Assembly (NCBI GenBank): GCA_030642525.1 | Contig: DAOWNO010000079.1 | Location: forward strand, 1 to 8,126 | DNA length: 8,126 nt | Direction of reading: 5' to 3' | Origin: Candidatus Aegiribacteria sp. | Lineage (GTDB): Bacteria; Fermentibacterota; Fermentibacteria; Fermentibacterales; JCC-6 | Notes under the pieces: model-generated | What the model was told of the DNA's origin: nothing | Databases searched by the model: none | What the model saw: the letters and a program-made list of their open reading frames with translations, nothing else | Position numbers and translations under genes: made by a program | Part shown: positions 6,793 through 8,126 of the stretch, in pieces | Layout of the letters: every line of letters begins with the position of its first letter | How positions within the stretch are numbered: the stretch's first letter is position 1

Positions 6793-7046
6793 TAGACCTC
6801 ATCTCTAAGTCTGTACTTCAATATAATATTACGAACTTGCTTAACCTGGTAGGGCTTAGCTTTGTTTCCGCTTCTCTGCAAGTTAGGTCTTTCGACGATA
6901 TCAGCCCTCCTGAATACATTGTGGCTACCGTGAATTCTCCTATCAAAACCAAGTCGCTCAAGCAAACCACATAAATCGTTGAAAGGGATGTTAGCATCGC
7001 TTGATCCTCTGAGGATCATATCCAGTAGCTTATCCCATTTTGACAT
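6792..7046 (-). CDS. hicA: HicA-family mRNA interferase toxin
   Basis: HicA toxins are small double-stranded-RNA-binding-fold ribonucleases that cleave mRNA and tmRNA; HicB blocks them. From the ATG at 7046 the protein is 84 residues: MSKWDKLLDMILRG, NIPFNDLCGLLERLGF (19-34), RIHGSHNVFRR (37-47) with the catalytic-type histidine H42 in the GSH motif, and KAKPYQVKQVRNIILKY (62-78). The toxin-first order with TAATG overlap is typical of hicAB. GGAG lies 11 nt upstream of this ATG. The frame is open to a GTG at 7094, which would add 16 residues (NERNENVQLNGVCQR) not expected for the family. No clear promoter lies between attC site 3 and the gene, so it may depend on read-through from relBE. Confidence 0.9.
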   Translation of the reverse strand: MSKWDKLLDMILRGSSDANIPFNDLCGLLERLGFDRRIHGSHNVFRRADIVERPNLQRSGNKAKPYQVKQVRNIILKYRLRDEV

Positions 7047-7100
7047 TCTTTGGCATACTCCATTCAGTTGGACGTTTTCATTTCTTTCATTCACATTCGG

Positions 7101-7117
7101 GCCGCGCGTAGCGCGGC
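7101..7117. repeat. GC-rich perfect hairpin at the start of the HicAB cassette
   Basis: GCCGCGC-GTA-GCGCGGC is a perfect 7-bp stem with a 3-nt loop, all G or C in the stem, inside an otherwise AT-rich array. It sits 1 bp outside the GAAC box of attC site 3, between that site and the hicA start. There is no T-run after it on either strand, so it is not a standard intrinsic terminator. It could stabilise or end the relBE transcript, or be a remnant of another attC terminal loop. Confidence 0.7.
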
Positions 7118-7118
7118 G

Positions 7119-7194
7119 GAACGCTTTGCATAACCAGCACAGATATCACTCTGGTTCAGAGCTTTACATTTGTGGCTGGTTCATGCATTTGTTC
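7119..7194 (-). repeat. attC-like recombination site 3 (site of the RelBE-like cassette)
   Basis: The left arm 7119-7141 (GAAC, GCTTTGCATAACCAGC, ACA) pairs with the right arm 7171-7194 (TGTG, GCTGGTTCATGCATTT, GTTC). On the minus strand the 5' arm has AAC, then TGCATGAACCAGCCACA facing TGTGCTGGTTATGCA: an extra G at the ninth nt after AAC and an extra C 7-8 nt further in. The loop contains its own small stem, CTCTG-GTT-CAGAG (7149-7161). The relE stop is 5 bp from the minus-strand 5' end. Its arms closely resemble those of site 2. Confidence 0.78.
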
Positions 7195-7198
7195 TCCG

Positions 7199-7453
7199 TT
7201 AATTTCGATATACTTCTTTTCGATGACGGATGCGAGTAATAACAATTGTGTTCTTGATTATCGCAAATACTATTCGGTAACTCCCAATGCGGTATTTCTT
7301 TAAGCCAGCGAATTTGCCCTTAAGTCCTGGGAGTGAATCTGCTATCTCAGGCAACTCAGCTACTATTTTTGTCAGAATTCTGACAGCTTCAGGTTTTCCT
7401 ACTTTCTTAAGATCCTTGGCTATAGATTTCTTGAACTTAACATTATAGGTCAA
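7199..7453 (-). CDS. RelE/ParE-superfamily toxin
   Basis: The product is a small basic protein of about 84 residues with the RelE/ParE pattern: TYNVKFKKSIAKDLKKV (2-18), LPGLKGKFAGLKKYRIGSYRIVFAI (41-65) and ITRIRHRKEVY (72-82). RelE members cleave mRNA on the ribosome and ParE members inhibit gyrase; the IRHRKEVY ending and GxYRIVF strand look RelE-like, with R60, R75, R78 and Y82 as candidate functional residues, but I would not assign the target. I start it at the TTG at 7453, because homologues begin MTYxVxF here; this overlaps the antitoxin by 11 nt. A TTG at 7474 is the other choice, and neither has a strong ribosome-binding site, so coupling to the antitoxin is likely. The stop is 5 bp before attC site 3. 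Confidence 0.87.
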   Translation of the reverse strand: MTYNVKFKKSIAKDLKKVGKPEAVRILTKIVAELPEIADSLPGLKGKFAGLKKYRIGSYRIVFAIIKNTIVITRIRHRKEVYRN

Positions 7454-7661
7454 TTTCGGATCGCATATCCTCAAGAGAGATCACAGGGTCTTTTAGATCA
7501 TGAAGCCGGTCCAAAGAAATTTGTAGATCAGCCTGGGCGTCAAGATATGCTTCGAGAGCTTTCTGAATTAGAAAGGACTTGGAGCGTTCAGATATCTTTG
7601 CGAATTCGCTTAATTCAGTTGCCAATTCCTCAGGTAGCCTCACAGAAACAGCAATACTCAT
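7443..7661 (-). CDS. Ribbon-helix-helix (CopG/RelB-type) antitoxin
   Basis: This 72-residue protein has a ribbon-helix-helix DNA-binding N-terminus: strand SIAVSVRL (2-9), helix PEELATELSEFAKISE (10-25), then the conserved RSKSFLIQKALEAYLDAQ (26-43). An acidic C-terminal tail (about 46-72) would bind the toxin. Such antitoxins neutralise the partner and repress their own promoter. GGAGGTG at 7673-7667 lies 5 nt before the ATG at 7661, a strong ribosome-binding site. The gene overlaps the downstream RelE/ParE-type toxin. The promoter region upstream has three TATGT direct repeats on the plus strand that may be its operator. Confidence 0.9.
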   Translation of the reverse strand: MSIAVSVRLPEELATELSEFAKISERSKSFLIQKALEAYLDAQADLQISLDRLHDLKDPVISLEDMRSEIDL

Positions 7662-7666
7662 GTTTA

Positions 7667-7734
7667 CACCTCCAAAGTAGTATGTGTATGTATTTATATG
7701 TAAGACAATATATCACATTTATGTTGAGAAGCAA
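7667..7734 (-). promoter_or_regulatory. Promoter and candidate operator of the RelBE-like pair
   Basis: On the minus strand, TTGCTT (7734-7729), a 16-nt spacer and TATATT (7712-7707) form a good sigma-70-like promoter. The transcript would start near 7700 and reach GGAGGTG at 7673-7667. Between them, TATGT occurs at 7681-7685, 7687-7691 and 7697-7701 (plus strand), direct repeats of the kind bound by ribbon-helix-helix repressors. The operator role is inferred. Confidence 0.55.
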
Positions 7735-7754
7735 GGTCATTATATTTTGATGGA

Positions 7755-7828
7755 GAACGCCTGGGCTTTGCTGATTGCATAGACCCATTCTTTGCACAGT
7801 AGCGCAATACAGCTACAGCCCTTTGTTC
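7755..7828 (-). repeat. attC-like recombination site 4 (diverged stem, same architecture)
   Basis: The left arm 7755-7778 (GAAC, GCCT, GGGCTTTGCTGATTGC) pairs with the right arm 7804-7828 (GCAATACAGCTACAGCCC, TTT, GTTC). The stem sequence is unrelated to sites 2 and 3, yet on the minus strand an extra G again falls ninth after AAC (AAAGGGCTG), and a second extra base (T) follows 7 nt on. The minus-strand 3' end reads AGGCGTTC, like the CGTTC ends of the other three. A T-run (7831-7835) follows it on the plus strand. Confidence 0.72.
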
Positions 7829-8066
7829 GGTTTTTATCGTCTTGTGTCTAGTTCATGTTTACTTGAGAATGATAATACCCAATTATGTAAATCACAAGGG
7901 TTTAACGGAGTATCATTCGGATTTGATTTATTCTAAGAATCAGTCGGGGTCTAAGTTTCATAATTATCCGGTTGCGGCTCGAATCGACAATTATCTTCAC
8001 GGTATGCAATAGCCCACTCAGCAGAACAACAATCATATCTATTTCTTGCTTTTTTGAGAATTAGAC
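7829..8066. other. Non-coding stretch of the fourth cassette
   Basis: Between attC site 4 and the promoter at 8067 I find no supportable gene on either strand. TGAGAAT followed by an AT-rich tract ending ATTATG (7864-7887) resembles 5746-5768; both blocks lie about 36-40 nt from the end of an attC site. Nothing else is recognised here. Confidence 0.5.
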
Positions 8067-8100
8067 TTGCATTTGATATGGTATCATGATATAGTACCAT
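8067..8100 (+). promoter_or_regulatory. Promoter with overlapping inverted repeat before the right-edge gene
   Basis: TTGCAT (8067-8072), exactly 17 nt, then TATAGT (8090-8095) is a strong sigma-70-like promoter on the plus strand. ATGGTA (8078-8083) and TACCAT (8095-8100) form a perfect 6-bp inverted repeat with an 11-nt spacer that brackets the -10, a placement typical of an autorepressor operator. The repressor is not in view. Confidence 0.6.
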
Positions 8101-8109
8101 GAGGAGATT

Positions 8110-8126
8110 ATGAATAACAAACACAA
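8110..8126 (+). CDS. Start of an unidentified gene, cut by the right edge
   Basis: An ATG at 8110 preceded by GAGGAG (8101-8106, 3 nt spacing) begins a frame reading MNNKH before the window ends. The good promoter and ribosome-binding site make a real gene likely. Too little is visible to name it. Given the symmetric operator and the cassette context, an antitoxin or other self-regulated small gene is a guess only. Confidence 0.55.

Larger units (their letters stand above)
5639..8126 (-). mobile_element. Integron-type gene-cassette array (candidate CALIN) of toxin-antitoxin cassettes; right end outside the window
   Basis: Four attC-like palindromes (5639-5706, 6499-6571, 7119-7194, 7755-7828) divide this stretch into units of about 860, 620 and 636 bp plus one incomplete unit. 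Taking the conserved G^TT crossover on the minus strand, the cassettes are about 5642-6501 (MazEF-like, genes inverted relative to attC), 6502-7121 (HicAB), 7122-7757 (RelBE-like) and 7758 onward. The hicB and relE stops lie 9 and 5 bp before their attC when read on the minus strand. The array is visibly more AT-rich than the hyp operon. No integrase gene is seen; by attC polarity attI and intI would lie to the right of 8126. Alternatives are a non-integron family of dispersed hairpins, but the paired extra bases and gene spacing favour attC. Confidence 0.75.

Noticed and set aside
7047..7094. A GTG start at 7094 for HicA
   Set aside because: The extra 16 residues have no family counterpart, and the ATG at 7046 begins the typical MSKxDKLL N-terminus. 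Kept only as an alternative.
5639..7828. The four hairpins as a CRISPR array or as ordinary intrinsic terminators
   Set aside because: They are 540-790 bp apart with genes between, their stems differ, and unit length is not repeat-spacer like. Most lack a T-run directly after the stem, and terminators would not need two conserved bulged bases.

Overview
The window holds two very different regions that meet at about 5590-5640. The left part (1-5589, roughly half GC by eye) is a maturation locus for [NiFe] hydrogenases. hypA and hypB run leftward, and hypF-hypC-hypD-hypE run rightward from a shared 75-bp divergent intergenic region that carries a perfect palindrome. hypB runs off the left edge. 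All six core maturases are present (HypA/HypB for nickel delivery; HypC/D/E/F for synthesis and insertion of the Fe(CN)2CO group), with the key motifs visible in each. No hydrogenase structural gene or maturation endopeptidase lies in the window. Stop codons and starts overlap (hypA/hypB 11 nt, hypC/hypD TTGA, hypD/hypE ATGA), as expected for tightly coupled operons.

The right part (5639-8126, visibly more AT-rich) is best read as an integron gene-cassette array. Four palindromic elements of 68-76 bp (5639-5706, 6499-6571, 7119-7194, 7755-7828) share an architecture rather than a sequence. Each has outer GAAC...GTTC boxes, a short unpaired spacer, an imperfect stem, and two extra bases about 7-9 nt apart, always on the same arm. 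That is the fold of integron attC recombination sites. Read on the minus strand, two of them begin 5 and 9 bp after the stop codons of relE and hicB, as attC sites do behind cassette genes. The implied cassettes are about 5642-6501 (MazEF-like pair, genes on the plus strand, toxin broken by an in-frame TGA), 6502-7121 (HicAB, minus strand), 7122-7757 (RelBE-like pair with a ribbon-helix-helix antitoxin, minus strand) and 7758 onward (a gene starting at 8110 that leaves the window). No integrase gene is in the window. If one exists, the attC polarity puts it to the right of 8126, and hypE marks the distal end of the array. Without it the array would be a CALIN (cluster of attC sites lacking an integrase).

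The organism is most likely an anaerobic or facultatively hydrogen-metabolising bacterium: sigma-70-like promoters, Shine-Dalgarno sites and integron cassettes all point to Bacteria. I cannot assign a phylum. UGA is an ordinary stop here, since hypA, hypF, hypC, hypD and hypE all end with it.

Functionally the two halves look unrelated: a housekeeping-type metallocofactor operon next to an accessory array whose recognisable content is entirely toxin-antitoxin modules, a known pattern in sedentary chromosomal integrons.
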